In this document: positions 38,539-47,821 of the stretch, in pieces
Position numbering within the stretch: the stretch's first letter is position 1
How the letters are laid out: the number at the start of each line of letters is the position of its first letter
NCBI GenBank assembly: GCA_963708245.1
Contig: OY970201.1
Span: 5,828,001 to 5,892,000 of the forward strand
Source: CAVYXK01 sp963708245
GTDB taxonomy: Bacteria; Pseudomonadota; Alphaproteobacteria; Acetobacterales; Acetobacteraceae
Direction of reading: 5' to 3'
DNA length: 64,000 nucleotides
Program-made: the position numbers and the translations under genes
The notes under the pieces: generated by a model
The model's input: the letters and a program-made list of their open reading frames with translations, nothing else
The model's database searches: none
Told to the model about the DNA's origin: nothing

Positions 38539-40575
38539 CTACCCGTGTGCCTGGGTCAATGGATAGTGGCAAGCGACTTGCGTTACGACGCGATTCGTCA
38601 GGTACGGCTCCTGTAGGCCGCAGTTCGGTCGCGCGATGCTACAGCGGGTCCGAAAGCGGCATCCGCTCGGTGGGTCCATGGGCGAGGGCAATTCGCCTGC
38701 AAGCGCGATCCGCTCGGTGGGCGGCTGATCGCCAGGAGCTGGCGGAACCGCGGAAAGGAGGGCGGCGGTGTAGGGGTGGCCCGGACTCGAACAAACGGCC
38801 TCGGTATCCCCAAATTCGACTATCTTGCCGAGATACATCACCGCGACCGTCGTGCTCAGATAGCGGACGACACGCAGATCGTGGCTGACAAACAGGATAG
38901 ACAGGCCCAGCGCAACCTGCATCTCACGAAGGAGATTAATAATCTGGGCCTGAATTGACAAGTCGAGCGAAGATAATGGTTCATCAGCCACAAGGAAGTC
39001 CGGCCTGCACGCGAGGGCTCGGGCGATAGCAACGCGCTGGCGTTGGCCGCCAGATAGCTCATGCGGCAATCGCTCGCTGTATCCAGACCCCAGGCCCACG
39101 AGATCGAGGGTCTCATCGACGCGTCGGCGCGCGCTGGCAGCCCGGATGCCCTGGGCCAAGAGGGGCTCAGCGACGCTCTGGCGCACCGACCAGCGGGGGT
39201 TGAGTGACGCGTATGGGTCCTGGAACACCGGCTGTATGTGGCGCCGAATGGCGCGCAGGGCGTTGCCACTCAATGACGTTATGTCATGGCCACGGAAAAC
39301 GATCCGACCCTCATCCGGCTCTATGAGCCGCAGAATGCACCGGGCAACGGTTGACTTTCCACAACCGGACTCGCCGACGATACCGAGGGTCTCGCCTCGG
39401 CCGAGCGTAAAGGACACGCCATCAACGGCATGAACCTCGCGCCTCCGCTGCCATGGGAGTCTCGCTGCGACCCTAAAGTAGCGACGCAAGTTCTCAACCC
39501 GTAGCATAGAGTCGCCTGCAGTGTGCGTCGTCAGACATTCGGGCTGGGCCAATTCGGTGGCGGCGGAGAGGGGTTGCGGCAATTTTCCTAGCCCCTCGGC
39601 CCGTTGTGCGACCCAGCACGCCGATAGGGTCGTCCGGACGCGCAGCAGTGGCGGCTCCGCATTACGACATTGCTCGACACTGTGCGCGCAACGCGGGTGA
39701 AATGGGCAACCGCCGGGCAAAGCGTCAGCGGCAGCTGGCTCGCCGGCGATCGCGCGAAGCGGAACGCCTCGTGCGAGTCGGGTCGACGGCATTGACGCGA
39801 TCAGAGCACGCGTATAGGGATGCTGCGGCTCCGAAAGAAGGTCTTTCGTCTCGCCGATTTCCACGATGCGGCCGGCGTACATCACCGCGATCCGATCGCA
39901 GAATTCGCCAACGACCCCGAGATCATGACTGATCAGGATAAGCGAGACGCCGCTGTCGCGGTTGAGCCGGTGGAAGAGCTCGAGGAGCTGCGCCTGCACG
40001 GTCACATCAAGCGCGGTGGTCGGTTCATCGGCGATGATCAGCTCGGGTGTTGCAATGAGGGACATTGCGATTATCGCCCGTTGACGCATTCCGCCAGAGA
40101 ATTCGTGCGGAAATCGACGGGCACTTTCGAGCGGGGCCGCAATGCCCACCTCCCGGAGCTGAGTTACGGCGTGACGCATTGCCTTCGCCCGGTAAGCCAG
40201 GTGATGCAACGGGAGCGGCTCGCGAACCTGTTCGCCGATCTGCATGACCGGATTCAGTGCGGCCATGGGATCCTGGAACACGAAGCCGATGTGCCGTCCC
40301 CGGATCTCGGCGAGCCGTCTGGCACTGGCATTCGTCAGCTCCTCGCCTTTGAACGAGATCGAGCCTGCTGAGATGTACAAGGTTGGTGGAAGGAGTCGGA
40401 CGATGCTAAGCGCAGTCATGCTCTTCCCAGATCCCGACTCGCCAACAATTCCCAGTACCTCCCCCTCGTGCACCTCCAGTGAGACACCTCGCACGACCGC
40501 GTGTCCTAGCTTTTTGGCCACGGCGACCTCAAGGCCCTCGATCCTCAGCAGCACATCTGAACGAAGACGCTGCAT
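38539..40575 (-). CDS. Fused dipeptide/oligopeptide ABC transporter ATPase (DppD-DppF type)
   Basis: A 678-residue protein with two complete ATPase modules. The first has GESGSGKS and FSGGMRQR and an oligopeptide C-terminal segment (GCPFHPRC). The second has GESGCGKS and LSGGQRQR with GCRFRTRC near the end. Start chosen at 40575 (MQRLRSDVLLRIEGLEV), where ATG overlaps the permease stop (TGATG); the frame stays open upstream but within the permease gene. It powers uptake by the adjacent permeases. The C-rich tails may bind an Fe-S cluster as in DppD. Confidence 0.92.
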   Translation of the reverse strand: MQRLRSDVLLRIEGLEVAVAKKLGHAVVRGVSLEVHEGEVLGIVGESGSGKSMTALSIVRLLPPTLYISAGSISFKGEELTNASARRLAEIRGRHIGFVFQDPMAALNPVMQIGEQVREPLPLHHLAYRAKAMRHAVTQLREVGIAAPLESARRFPHEFSGGMRQRAIIAMSLIATPELIIADEPTTALDVTVQAQLLELFHRLNRDSGVSLILISHDLGVVGEFCDRIAVMYAGRIVEIGETKDLLSEPQHPYTRALIASMPSTRLARGVPLRAIAGEPAAADALPGGCPFHPRCAHSVEQCRNAEPPLLRVRTTLSACWVAQRAEGLGKLPQPLSAATELAQPECLTTHTAGDSMLRVENLRRYFRVAARLPWQRRREVHAVDGVSFTLGRGETLGIVGESGCGKSTVARCILRLIEPDEGRIVFRGHDITSLSGNALRAIRRHIQPVFQDPYASLNPRWSVRQSVAEPLLAQGIRAASARRRVDETLDLVGLGSGYSERLPHELSGGQRQRVAIARALACRPDFLVADEPLSSLDLSIQAQIINLLREMQVALGLSILFVSHDLRVVRYLSTTVAVMYLGKIVEFGDTEAVCSSPGHPYTAALLSAVPPAPGDQPPTERIALAGELPSPMDPPSGCRFRTRCSIARPNCGLQEPYLTNRVVTQVACHYPLTQAHG

Positions 40576-41480
40576 CAACTGCGGCCTGCCGCCCATGGGT
40601 CCATCACATCTCGTAAAGCGTCGCCGATCAGATTGAACGCGAATACCAGTACGAGAATAGCAAGCGCCGGAAAGGTTGCGACCCACCATTGGTCGAACAC
40701 CGTCGCTCCCTCTGCAACCATGGAGCCCCATTCAGGCGTGGGAGGCCGCGCGCCCACACCGACAAACCCGAGGATCGAGAACAAAAGGATCGCCCGGCCT
40801 ACGTCGATCGCAGCCATCGCACCGATCGTGGGCAAGACGTTTGGGAGAATAACCCGAAACAAAACCACGTGCGGGCGGCTCCCGCCGGCGACAGATGCTG
40901 CAACGTAATCGCGGGTCTTGTGGTCCAGGACAAGGCCTCGGCTCACTCGCACATATTGCGGCCACCACACGGCGATCAGCGCTATGACTCCGTGGATCAC
41001 GCTCGGTCCAAATGCTGCCCCTACCGCGATGGTCAGAACCAGTACGGGAAACGCCAGGATCATGTCAGTGATCCGCAATATGACTTCGTCAACCGCTCCC
41101 CCGACGAACCCCGCCAACGCGCCGAGAGCCGTGCCGATGCTTGATCCGCATAGAATTACAGCTAGCGCTGCCGGAATCGACGTCCGGGCGCCAAAGATCA
41201 CGCGACTGAAGACGTCTCGGCCGAGCTCGTCCGTGCCGAAGGGATGCAATCAACTCGGCGGCTGCAAGGTGATCGCCAAATCCTGTTTTAGCGGATCGAC
41301 GCCGACCCACCAGTGTGCACTTAATGCGAGGATCACGTAGAGGAGGACGATTACAAACCCAACGGCCAATTGCGGATCGCGAAAGTGCTGGCTTAACCGG
41401 CGCCCAGCTGCTCCTAGCCTCTCTCCCAGCAACGAAGCAAACGAAGATAGGGTGCCAGATTGTTTAGGAATGGCAGTCAT
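40575..41480 (-). pseudogene. Dipeptide-type ABC permease (DppC), interrupted by an in-frame TGA
   Basis: The two halves, 41250-41480 (first membrane segment, VGFVIVLLYVILALSAHWW) and 40575-41249 (HPFGTDELGRDVFSR, then the permease domain), are in the same frame. They are separated only by a TGA at 41250-41252. Family members often have Trp at this point (PPSW-HPFGTD), so a TGG-to-TGA change is likely. A TTG directly after the stop could restart translation, leaving the transporter partly functional. No SECIS-like hairpin is evident after this TGA. Confidence 0.75.
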
Positions 41481-42508
41481 CGACGAAGTGCCATAACGGT
41501 ACTACGCACGCGCGGATCAAGCAAGGCATAGACGACATCGACGGCAAGATTAACTATGGTATAAAAGAACGCGACCAGCAATGCGACACCAATGATGGCG
41601 GGAAAGTCCGCCTCCGTAGCCGCTGTATATGCATAGCGGCCAATACCCGGCCAGGCAAAGATTGTCTCAATAAGAATTGACCCTGAAAGAAGGTCACCAT
41701 AGGAAAGCCCGATTATCGTAACGACCGGGATAAGGGCGTTTCTGAGACCATGCCGACGGATCACATAGAACTCACGTGCACCTTTGGCGCGCGCGGTCCG
41801 CAGAAAGTCCTGGTGCAGTACGGAAAGCATCGCAGTTCTCGTGACTCGCAACAGCAAGCCGATGCTCCAGCTAGCGAGGACGAACGCTGGCAAAACAAGA
41901 TGCGCGCAGGCGTCAAAGAACGTCGAAAACTGTCCAGCGATCAGACTGTCGATTGTGTACAATCCAGTGACGCTCGGTGGTGGCGTGGCAATAAGGCTCA
42001 GCCGGCTCGGAGAAGGGACTATCCCAAGCCAGACGTAGAGGACACTTATGGAAAGCAGGGCGAGGAAGAAGATGGGCATCGCGACACCCACGAGCGAGAC
42101 CATCCGCACCGCGAAGTCGATAACCCCGCCCTGTTTCACCGCGCTGAGCACACCCATTGGGATCGCGACGACAATGCTAATTGTGATAGCAGCGGTTGCT
42201 AGCTCAACAGTGGCCGGCAAGTAGTCCAAAATATCTGCCGTTACAGGTCGATGCGTATAGATGGATACACCCAGGTCGCCGTGTAGGAGGTGATCCATGT
42301 AGATTATGTATTGCTCAGTCAACGGCTTATCGAGGCCCCACTTCTTGCGATAGGCGATGACGATCGCCGGATGTGTAGCGGCCTGGTCGCCAATCGCTGA
42401 AACAACAGGGTCGGTGGGCATCGTGTGTCCTACAACGAACGCGATCAGCGTCATCCCAAACAGCACGGGAACCAGAAACAGGAGTCTCCGAAAAATGTAG
42501 CTCAACAA
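41477..42508 (-). CDS. Dipeptide-type ABC transporter permease (DppB)
   Basis: The 343-residue inner-membrane protein has six predicted helices and the binding-protein-dependent permease EAA region (RTARAKGAREFYVIRRHGLR). The N-terminus (SYIFRRLLFLVPVLFGMTL) and the end (GVALLVAFFYTIVNLAVDVV) are typical DppB. It begins at TTG, an uncertain start. It overlaps the DppC gene by four bases. An IS element lies between it and the binding-protein gene, probably separating it from its promoter. Confidence 0.9.
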   Translation of the reverse strand: MLSYIFRRLLFLVPVLFGMTLIAFVVGHTMPTDPVVSAIGDQAATHPAIVIAYRKKWGLDKPLTEQYIIYMDHLLHGDLGVSIYTHRPVTADILDYLPATVELATAAITISIVVAIPMGVLSAVKQGGVIDFAVRMVSLVGVAMPIFFLALLSISVLYVWLGIVPSPSRLSLIATPPPSVTGLYTIDSLIAGQFSTFFDACAHLVLPAFVLASWSIGLLLRVTRTAMLSVLHQDFLRTARAKGAREFYVIRRHGLRNALIPVVTIIGLSYGDLLSGSILIETIFAWPGIGRYAYTAATEADFPAIIGVALLVAFFYTIVNLAVDVVYALLDPRVRSTVMALRR

Positions 42509-42627
42509 AGTCTGTTGAATCTCCCCGTGCGTCGTTCCCGGCTGCCTTGTACAGGAGATCGCTTATCCCAGCGCGTGCCGATGCCGTTGGACAGCAGCAG
42601 AAGGCTCTGCAGTGTTCGAAAGTCTAA

Positions 42628-43593
42628 GAGTTTGTCCGGGAACATTGCTAGTTCCTGCATAGCCGTCTGACCATGAGACGGATGGAAGCGAGCAACAGAA
42701 AGGCACGCGCCTTCACATTGAGATTTTCCCAATCCTTACCCAGTCGACGACATCGGTTGAGCCACGCCAACGTGCGTTCGACCACCCATCGCTTTGGTAG
42801 CACGACAAAGCCCTTGGCCTGGTCAGATCGTTTGACGATCTCCACCTCGGCCTGCGACACGACACGCTTCAACGCCTCCTGGAATCGCCGCCCCTGATAG
42901 CCGCCATCGGCATAAAGCTTCAGCAGGAACGGAAACATCCCGAACAGCGTCGCCAGCAGCATGGCGCCGCCATCGCGATCCTGGATGTCCGCCGCCGTCA
43001 CGATGGCCTGTAGCAGCAAACCCTGGGTATCGACCAGGACGTGCCGCTTCTTGCCCTTGATCTTCTTCCCCGCATCATACCCATGCGGATCGATCGAGGC
43101 CCCCCTTTTTCGGCGCTCTTCACGCTCTGCGCATCAATCACCGCGGCGGTCGGGCTGGCCTCTCGCGAGGCCTGCTCACGACATTTCACATACAATGCGT
43201 GATGCAGTCGCTCCAGCGTGCCGTCCCAGGTCCATCGTTCCAGATAGTCGTGCACTGTGCTCCGCGGCGGCAGGTCCTTGGGGATCGCCCGCCATTGGCA
43301 GCCGGTGCTCAGCACATACATCACGCCGTTCACCACCTGGCGGATATCAACGCTCCGCTTGTTGCCGCCCGGCTTGGCCGGGGGGATCAATGGTTCCACC
43401 TCGGCCCATTCGGCATCAGTCAGATCGCTCTCATAGCGCAGTCGGGTGCGGTCGTACCGCGTCCGGTTCTCCTTGGTCCACATCCAGTCCTCCGAATCGA
43501 TGCTCGGGGGAGAGAGAATCACAGGCAATTCAATGGCTTCAAGGGTGACCCGCTAAGCGATTCTAAAAACTCAATTTGTTCCCGGACGGACAC
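42628..43593 (-). mobile_element. IS5-family insertion sequence, 966 bp
   Basis: Imperfect terminal inverted repeats of 17 bases are visible: GAGTTTGTCCGGGAACA at 42628 and, on the opposite strand, GTGTCCGTCCGGGAACA ending at 43593 (14 of 17 match). A TAA (or CTAA) target duplication flanks it at 42625-42627 and 43594-43596. It carries one transposase in two overlapping frames. The element sits inside the ABC transporter operon, between the binding-protein and first-permease genes. Intact ends suggest recent insertion. Confidence 0.88.
42648..43528 (-). CDS. IS5-family transposase, two frames joined at a slippery run
   Basis: The upstream frame (42998-43528) gives the N-terminal domain (YESDLTDAEWAEVEPLIPP, YVLSTGCQWRAIPKDLPP) and the first DDE Asp (AAVIDAQSVKSAEKGG). 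The downstream frame (42648-43019) gives DIQDRDGGAMLL and the C-terminal catalytic Glu region (WVVERTLAWLNRCRRLG). The frames join at AAAAAGGGGGG near 43099-43110. After this run the other frame reads SIDPHGYDAGKKIKGKKRHV, as in intact relatives. Either programmed frameshifting, known in some IS5 groups, or an indel explains it. Confidence 0.85.
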
Positions 43594-43623
43594 TAAGACT
43601 ACAATATCTCAGACTTCATGACA

Positions 43624-45282
43624 TCAAAGTAACCAGATCGGGTTCACCGAAAGCTGCTTGATTTTATCAGTTCTGTAAGCAATGATCTGTTTTGTCGCGA
43701 ACAACCAAGCAAACGGGCCGTTTGCATTCAAAAGGCGCTGTGCTTCTAGGACGTACTCGCCCTGTTGCTTGTCATCGAGCGTCTTCTCTGCTTTAGCCGT
43801 GAGATCCGCAATGTGCCTCGCTGCGTCGTTGAAATCAGCGGTGTAGCCGTTACGCGGCCGGGCGATGCCGCCGCCTGGCGCGAACAGCGGCAGGAAGTCG
43901 GTCCAGCCAGGGTAGTCTACACCATAGAAATGCAGGTCCGCTTCGAGTTTCCCGGCGCGGTAGTTGCTCAGTTCCTCAGTGTACGGAACCGGGTTAAGGT
44001 TGGCTGTCACCCCAATTCTCTGGAAGTCGTTCCGCAGTTTTTCTGCGAGCGGCGCCGCAGGCACGATACCCATCACCTGATCGGACGGGTAGGTGAGCTT
44101 AAACTCAAACCCGTTCGGATACCCCCCTTCCTTCAGGGCCGCCTTCGCCGCGGTCAAGTCCTCGGTCAGACGTTCGCCGACCGGTAGCGCATCGGGGATT
44201 CCCGGCGGCACAATTGAACCGGTGAACTCTCCGCCCTCGCGGTAAATTTTTTGCATTCCATCGTAGTCGATCGCGCGTTTCAGCGCGTCCCAAATCGCCG
44301 GATTTTTGAAAACGGGATTGAGACTTGTGTGCACCGTGAAGAATGGCACACCAAACGCAGGAAATGACACAGCGTTGACGTTCTTGGCGGTTTCCAGACC
44401 GGGCAGCAAGTCGGGAGTGAGGTCAAGAGCAAGGTCGATGGCGCCCCTCCTCAAAAGGTCCTTTTGCGTATTCGAATCATTGATGAATTGGAAGATGATC
44501 GTATCAACCGGAGCTGGCGGACCCCAGTAGTTCGGGTTGCGCTTCAAAAGCACGCGGCTGCCCCTGACCCAACTGTCCAGCACGAATGGTCCGCTACCGA
44601 CCGAGTGCTCATCCAGCCAGGAAGTGGCTGTATCGGTGGAGAAGGCATTCGGCGCATCAGTCCCACCATGGGCCTTAACCTCAGAAGCCTTGGTGATCGC
44701 GAGACTGAGCGTGATCAGCGTGGGTACCATGTCCACGAATATGTGCTCGAGCTCCAAACGAACCTGGTTGGGGCCGCTTTGGCTGATATTTTTGATGATG
44801 CCATCAATGAGGTAGGAACCTGGCCCCTTCAGGTACAGCACGCGACGGAGGCTGAACGCCACATCTTCTGGTGTGACTGGTGATCCATCGGAGAATTTTG
44901 CGCGCGGATCCAAATCCAGGGTGTATACGAGGCCACCCTCGCTGGCGGTCCACTTGGTCGCCAGACTAGGTTCGATCTGCGTCAGCGTGGGTCCTGTGAA
45001 CGTGACCAAGGTGTCATAGAGGTTTTTGCCGATGATATAGAACGAGTACTCGTTCTGATTGTCCGGATCGAGCGTGCGCAGCGAACCGACTTTCATGCCG
45101 ACGACAAGGGTCTTAGGTGTCGCCGCTGTGGCGGGGCGGGTGGAAATCCCTGCACGGACCAGCGCCGGCAGGGCAGCCGCCATGGCTGCACTTGCAACGA
45201 AACGACGACGGGACGGTGAAGAGATCGATTCTACCGCTCTACCCGCATCGCCGGGCTCGCTATAGCTGGTTCGGCTCCCCAT
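43624..45282 (-). CDS. ABC transporter substrate-binding protein, peptide/nickel family
   Basis: The 552-residue protein has a Tat-type signal (SRRRFVASAAMAAALPALVR), then the family-5 binding-protein fold (SLATKWTASEGGLVYTLDLD, FSDGSPVTPEDVAFSLRRV, WDALKRAIDYDGMQKIYREG). It captures a peptide-like or other small substrate in the periplasm for the downstream permeases and fused ATPase. GGGGGA lies six bases before the ATG. It is the first gene of the island operon. Confidence 0.9.
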   Translation of the reverse strand: MGSRTSYSEPGDAGRAVESISSPSRRRFVASAAMAAALPALVRAGISTRPATAATPKTLVVGMKVGSLRTLDPDNQNEYSFYIIGKNLYDTLVTFTGPTLTQIEPSLATKWTASEGGLVYTLDLDPRAKFSDGSPVTPEDVAFSLRRVLYLKGPGSYLIDGIIKNISQSGPNQVRLELEHIFVDMVPTLITLSLAITKASEVKAHGGTDAPNAFSTDTATSWLDEHSVGSGPFVLDSWVRGSRVLLKRNPNYWGPPAPVDTIIFQFINDSNTQKDLLRRGAIDLALDLTPDLLPGLETAKNVNAVSFPAFGVPFFTVHTSLNPVFKNPAIWDALKRAIDYDGMQKIYREGGEFTGSIVPPGIPDALPVGERLTEDLTAAKAALKEGGYPNGFEFKLTYPSDQVMGIVPAAPLAEKLRNDFQRIGVTANLNPVPYTEELSNYRAGKLEADLHFYGVDYPGWTDFLPLFAPGGGIARPRNGYTADFNDAARHIADLTAKAEKTLDDKQQGEYVLEAQRLLNANGPFAWLFATKQIIAYRTDKIKQLSVNPIWLL

Positions 45283-45481
45283 TTGCCGTCCCCCTTTTTG
45301 TCGTTGCCGCAGGAGGGAGAGTGGCCGGCTGCCTTCAGCGTGTCAATGTGATTGAATTCAGAATTCAATTCGACGGCATGGATTCTGGAGACGGCTCCTG
45401 GGTTGTTGGGTGCGCCTGACATCGCCGGGAGGAGGAGAACAGCATCCGAGCCCATAACCCGGCGTCGGTAGGACCCGGTCC

Positions 45482-45693
45482 CTTCACCTCCGCAGCGCAG
45501 CAGCCTCCGCGACCTGCCAGCTCACCAGCGCGGGCGCGCCCACCACGATGTCGCGTGCCCGCCGGAGCAGCGACAGGCTCAGCGACAAATGCGCCGGCAT
45601 GCCGAACAGCCGCCCGAGCGCGACATAGGATGCCTCCTGCACGCCGATTCCGGCGGGCACCAGGAAGGCGACCGCAAGGGCCCCGCTCAGCAC
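45482..45693 (-). repeat. Right direct repeat (3' end of intact hpnL)
   Basis: This is the partner of 36600-36811, about 97% identical, and forms the last 70 codons of hpnL. The distance between copies is 8882 bases. The repeats bracket the SMP-30, SDR, transporter and IS genes. Confidence 0.92.
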
Positions 45694-46503
45694 CCCTTCA
45701 AGTGCCATTGCAGAGACGATGTCGATCCGACCGCCAAGCAGGTGGTAGGCGATCCAAACGGTGAGACCCCCACCGGTCCAGCCCACCAGATGGATGGCCG
45801 CGGCCGCGCCAAGCCGTCGGGTCCGGGCGAGCAGGCCGTCGAGCTCATGCTGCGTCGCATCGGCCTGTTCGGCCGCGCGGCGCAGCCATCGACTGGCAAC
45901 TCGCCGGGTGATCGCCCGGTAGAGTGCTGCCCAATGATGTTCCGCCCAGATCAGCGCGGCGAAGGCGCCGGCCAACAACCCGACGCCGACGCCCAGGGGC
46001 AGCGCCAGTGAGGAATCCGGCTGGCGGGCGCTCAGCATGACCACGCCGAACACGATGAACGGGATCTCGCCCACGAATTCAGCGGCGACATCTGCGATTG
46101 TGGAGGCGATCGCCCGCGGCCCCGGCACCCCGGCCAACGCAAGGACGCGTGCACCGAAGGCCAAGCCGCCGAATTCCGACAAGGGGAGAATGTTCACACC
46201 GCCTTCGCGGACCAGTCGTCCCCAAACGACGGCCCAGAGTTTCGCTCCCGGGCAGAGCAGCCGCCAGGCGACGCTGATCACCACGATCAGCAGAAGCTCC
46301 AGCCCGACCAGGATGGCGAGGCCGGTCCAGCCAATCGAGAGCACGGCCCTGACTATTTTTCCCGCCCCGAGCCAGACGACGAGCAGAATGCCGAGGCCGA
46401 CGCCGGCCAAAGCAAGCAGGATCGAGGCAATCTTCAAGGAGCGAGAACCCGGGCGTGTTGCCCCGTGGAGAACCCGGCCGCGGTGAGGCCGTTGCGCGGT
46501 CAC
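45484..46503 (-). CDS. hpnL: HpnL-type integral membrane protein (hopanoid-associated)
   Basis: The protein of about 320-340 residues has eight or so membrane helices of the LPG-synthase/flippase-like UPF0104 type: LGAGKIVRAVLSIGWTGLAI, NILPLSEFGGLAFGARVLAL and FLVPAGIGVQEASYVALGR. HpnL proteins are linked to hopanoid clusters and hopanoid transport. The GTG at 46503 overlaps the aminotransferase stop; a TTG at 46437 (LKIASILLALAGVGLG) gives a more membrane-typical N-terminus. Its 3' end was duplicated at the island's left side. Confidence 0.75.
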   Translation of the reverse strand: MTAQRPHRGRVLHGATRPGSRSLKIASILLALAGVGLGILLVVWLGAGKIVRAVLSIGWTGLAILVGLELLLIVVISVAWRLLCPGAKLWAVVWGRLVREGGVNILPLSEFGGLAFGARVLALAGVPGPRAIASTIADVAAEFVGEIPFIVFGVVMLSARQPDSSLALPLGVGVGLLAGAFAALIWAEHHWAALYRAITRRVASRWLRRAAEQADATQHELDGLLARTRRLGAAAAIHLVGWTGGGLTVWIAYHLLGGRIDIVSAMALEGVLSGALAVAFLVPAGIGVQEASYVALGRLFGMPAHLSLSLSLLRRARDIVVGAPALVSWQVAEAAALRR

Positions 46504-47444
46504 TCCGCCGCGATGCGTCCGTAATCGACGGGCTCGGTGTGCCAGCCGTTCCGGCGGAACCGCCAATAGGCCTCGCCCAGCCGCTCGGTGACCGGGCCCG
46601 GCCTGCCATTGCCCAGGATGCGCTCGTCGAGCCGGGTCACGCCCATGACGCCGCCCGCCGTCGAGGTGATGAAGACCTCATCCGCCTCGCGCAGCTCGTT
46701 CGCCGGGACTGGGCGGACTTCGCATTTCACGCCCAGCTCAGCGCATAATTCGATCGCCGCAAGACGGGTGATGCCCTCCAGGATGCCGCGATCGGGCGTG
46801 GCGACAACACCATCGGTGACTGTGAAGACGTTGAAGCCCGGCCCTTCCGTCACGTTGCCGTCGAGCCCGAGCAGCACAGGATTGTCGGCGCCGGCGTCGT
46901 GAGCCTCGAACAGGGCCCGGGTCATGTCGGCCCAGTGGAAATTCTTCGCCCGGGGGTCGACGCAGACCTCCGGGATGCGCGGGGTCGAGGCGATGATCAG
47001 ATGCGCCCCGCGTTCCATGACCTCGCGCGGCATCAGCCAGACGTAGGGAACGGCGTAGGCGAGCAGATAGTTGCGACTGTTGGCCGGATGACGGCGCGCG
47101 CCGGCGGGCGGGTGGCCGCGGAGGCAGTCCATCGCGACGTAGGCTTCGCGTAGGCCGGTGCGGCGGACCAACTCGTGCAGGATGCCGCGCAGTTCCTGTT
47201 CGCTTTCGCGCGGCTGCAGGCGGAACGCGGCCATCGAGGCGCGGAAGCGCCGCAAATGGTCATCGAGCCGGAAAAACGCGCCATCCCACACGCTGACCAC
47301 GTCATACGTCACGTCGGAGCGCCGGTAGCCCCACTCGGTGACCGGGATGGCGGCTTCGCCCACCTGCATGAAGCGGCCGTCGATATAAGCGGCGCCGGCC
47401 GGCCACATGGCGGTTTCGGCCGGGGCGAGCGGGGTTGTCGCCAT
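46500..47444 (-). CDS. Aminotransferase class IV (branched-chain/D-amino acid type)
   Basis: The 314-residue PLP enzyme has class-IV motifs: GYRRSDVTYDVVSVWDG, AKNFHWADMTRALFEAHDAG (PLP lysine in AKN), NVTEGPGFNVFTVTDG and ADEVFITSTAGGVMGV. It probably transaminates branched-chain or related amino acids. ATG 47444 is ten bases after AGGAGGAG; ATG 47453 is too near. Translation is coupled with hpnL downstream. Confidence 0.87.
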   Translation of the reverse strand: MATTPLAPAETAMWPAGAAYIDGRFMQVGEAAIPVTEWGYRRSDVTYDVVSVWDGAFFRLDDHLRRFRASMAAFRLQPRESEQELRGILHELVRRTGLREAYVAMDCLRGHPPAGARRHPANSRNYLLAYAVPYVWLMPREVMERGAHLIIASTPRIPEVCVDPRAKNFHWADMTRALFEAHDAGADNPVLLGLDGNVTEGPGFNVFTVTDGVVATPDRGILEGITRLAAIELCAELGVKCEVRPVPANELREADEVFITSTAGGVMGVTRLDERILGNGRPGPVTERLGEAYWRFRRNGWHTEPVDYGRIAAE

Positions 47445-47557
47445 CGGTGTCATACTCCTCCTGACATGTTCCGGTATTGTCGCCGTCCCCGTCACGGCGG
47501 GCAACAGGGCGGATGCCGTGACGTCCGTGGGCCGACCATGGCGTCATGGTACCGGTC

Positions 47558-47737
47558 CTATTCCGGTGGAGTTCTGATCCTCTCCCACCCCCAGAACATC
47601 GCCAGCATCAGCGCCGCACCCACGACCACGCCGGCGATCGCACCGATGGTCCCGGCCCGCGTGCCGCCGATCATCGCACCGGCCACGCCGCCGCCGATGC
47701 CGAGCAGCAACGGAATAAGACAGCCGATCGCCAGCAT
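47558..47737 (-). CDS. Small glycine-rich membrane protein
   Basis: This 59-residue protein has two membrane segments with Gly-zipper spacing (LAIGCLIPLLLGIGGGVAGA, then GTIGAIAGVVVGAALMLAM) and ends WERIRTPPE. GAGGGA lies just before the ATG at 47737. It sits between the aminotransferase and grpE. No function is evident. Confidence 0.65.
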   Translation of the reverse strand: MLAIGCLIPLLLGIGGGVAGAMIGGTRAGTIGAIAGVVVGAALMLAMFWGWERIRTPPE

Positions 47738-47821
47738 CGTTCCCTCAGGTTCCGGAACCCTGTCGTGCAACCTACCATTGCAGCTTGTCGCGCGCCTGTG
47801 ACCGCCCTAACTGATCGCTTC

